A DNA stretch of 64,000 nucleotides from an uncultured Acetatifactor sp. (GTDB lineage: Bacteria > Bacillota > Clostridia > Lachnospirales > Lachnospiraceae). The stretch is taken from assembly GCA_934436435.1 (NCBI GenBank), contig CAKSAN010000012.1:62001-126000 (forward strand). Direction: 5' to 3'. The position numbers were made by a program, and so were the translations under genes. The notes below the pieces were generated by a model. It saw only the letters and a program-made list of their open reading frames with translations, had not been told where the DNA came from and searched no databases. Positions 63,810-64,000 of this stretch are shown piece by piece (the stretch's first letter is position 1; each line of letters opens with the position of its first letter).

Positions 63810-64000
63810 ATGAAGCGGAATGTAAGTCTTGCGGAGATATCCGACGGCCATTTATATAAGGCAAACGATATGGTAAAGGCGGATTGCGGCGGCTGTGAGG
63901 GTTGTTCCCGGTGCTGTCACGGCATGGGGAACTCTATTATCCTGGACCCTTATGATGTCTATCGGCTGACAACAGGACTGGGAAAAAGCATGCAGGAGCT
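63810..64000 (+). CDS. YkgJ-family cysteine cluster protein (3' end outside window)
   Basis: The first 63 codons are visible. They read MKRNVSLAEISDGHLYKAND, then CGGCEGCSRCCHGMG, a cysteine cluster as in the YkgJ/FliB-like zinc- or iron-chelating family, and then ILDPYDVYRLTTGLG. Function is not defined for this family; metal binding is the only safe inference. It starts ten bases after mtnA and is probably cotranscribed. It is truncated by the window edge. Confidence 0.8.
   Translation, partial: MKRNVSLAEISDGHLYKANDMVKADCGGCEGCSRCCHGMGNSIILDPYDVYRLTTGLGKSMQE

Overview
The window comes from a low-to-mid GC Gram-positive anaerobe, most likely a butyrate-producing member of the Lachnospiraceae (Clostridia). 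Four things support this: the S10-spc-alpha ribosomal order with adk-map-KOW protein-infA-rpmJ, the ecfA1-ecfA2-ecfT-truA-rplM-rpsI tail, a thl-crt-hbd-bcd-etfB-etfA butyryl-CoA operon, and large sortase-type or membrane-anchored surface proteins. Species cannot be fixed from the sequence alone.

Layout. 1-1.9 kb: the end of a PutP-like symporter, its terminator, and an exact 52-bp-period array of six hairpin-forming repeats. 2.0-21.1 kb: the ribosomal super-cluster (rpsJ to rplQ), broken by adk/map/infA, an unexpected polytopic membrane protein between infA and rpmJ, and several structured intergenic elements. 21.2-27.1 kb: a convergent M15 peptidase, the energy-coupling factor (ECF) module, truA, rplM and rpsI. 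27.0-31.2 kb: an accessory island starting inside the 3' end of rpsI. The rpsI tail, its terminator and an adjacent Rpn-family nuclease gene are present twice in direct orientation. Between the copies lie a tyrosine-recombinase remnant and an ORF6N gene whose leader carries an exact inverted copy of part of its own coding sequence. 31.2-46.3 kb: a 1629-residue beta-helix adhesin behind a MerR-type promoter, a graveyard of gene fragments (panE, ABC exporter, GNAT), a two-gene restriction-modification locus, and a TetR gene followed by a second large surface protein with a palindromic operator at its predicted start site. 46.4-55.6 kb: housekeeping and cell-wall genes (RdgB/HAM1, a broken MATE transporter, YhfC, an HD protein, an SDR, TrxB-like, NlpC/P60, HPF, M23), with a tight group of DnaA boxes upstream of hpf. 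55.6-62 kb: the butyryl-CoA operon behind a promoter flanked by two Rex-like operators. 62-64 kb: ybaK, mtnA and the start of a YkgJ-like gene.

How the genes work together. Most of the window is growth machinery: ribosomal proteins, SecY, RNA polymerase alpha, IF-1, and vitamin-uptake ATPases. The thl-etfA operon turns two acetyl-CoA into butyryl-CoA and reoxidises NADH, which fits redox control by Rex. The accessory DNA is concentrated just downstream of rpsI, a plausible attachment site, and shows repeated insertion, duplication and decay.

The least explained signals are the 52-bp hairpin array, the ORF6N leader/coding inverted repeat, the recoded rpsI duplication with active and inactivated Rpn copies, promoters whose -10 lies in the loop of an inverted repeat (rpmJ, rpn), and the DnaA-box cluster.
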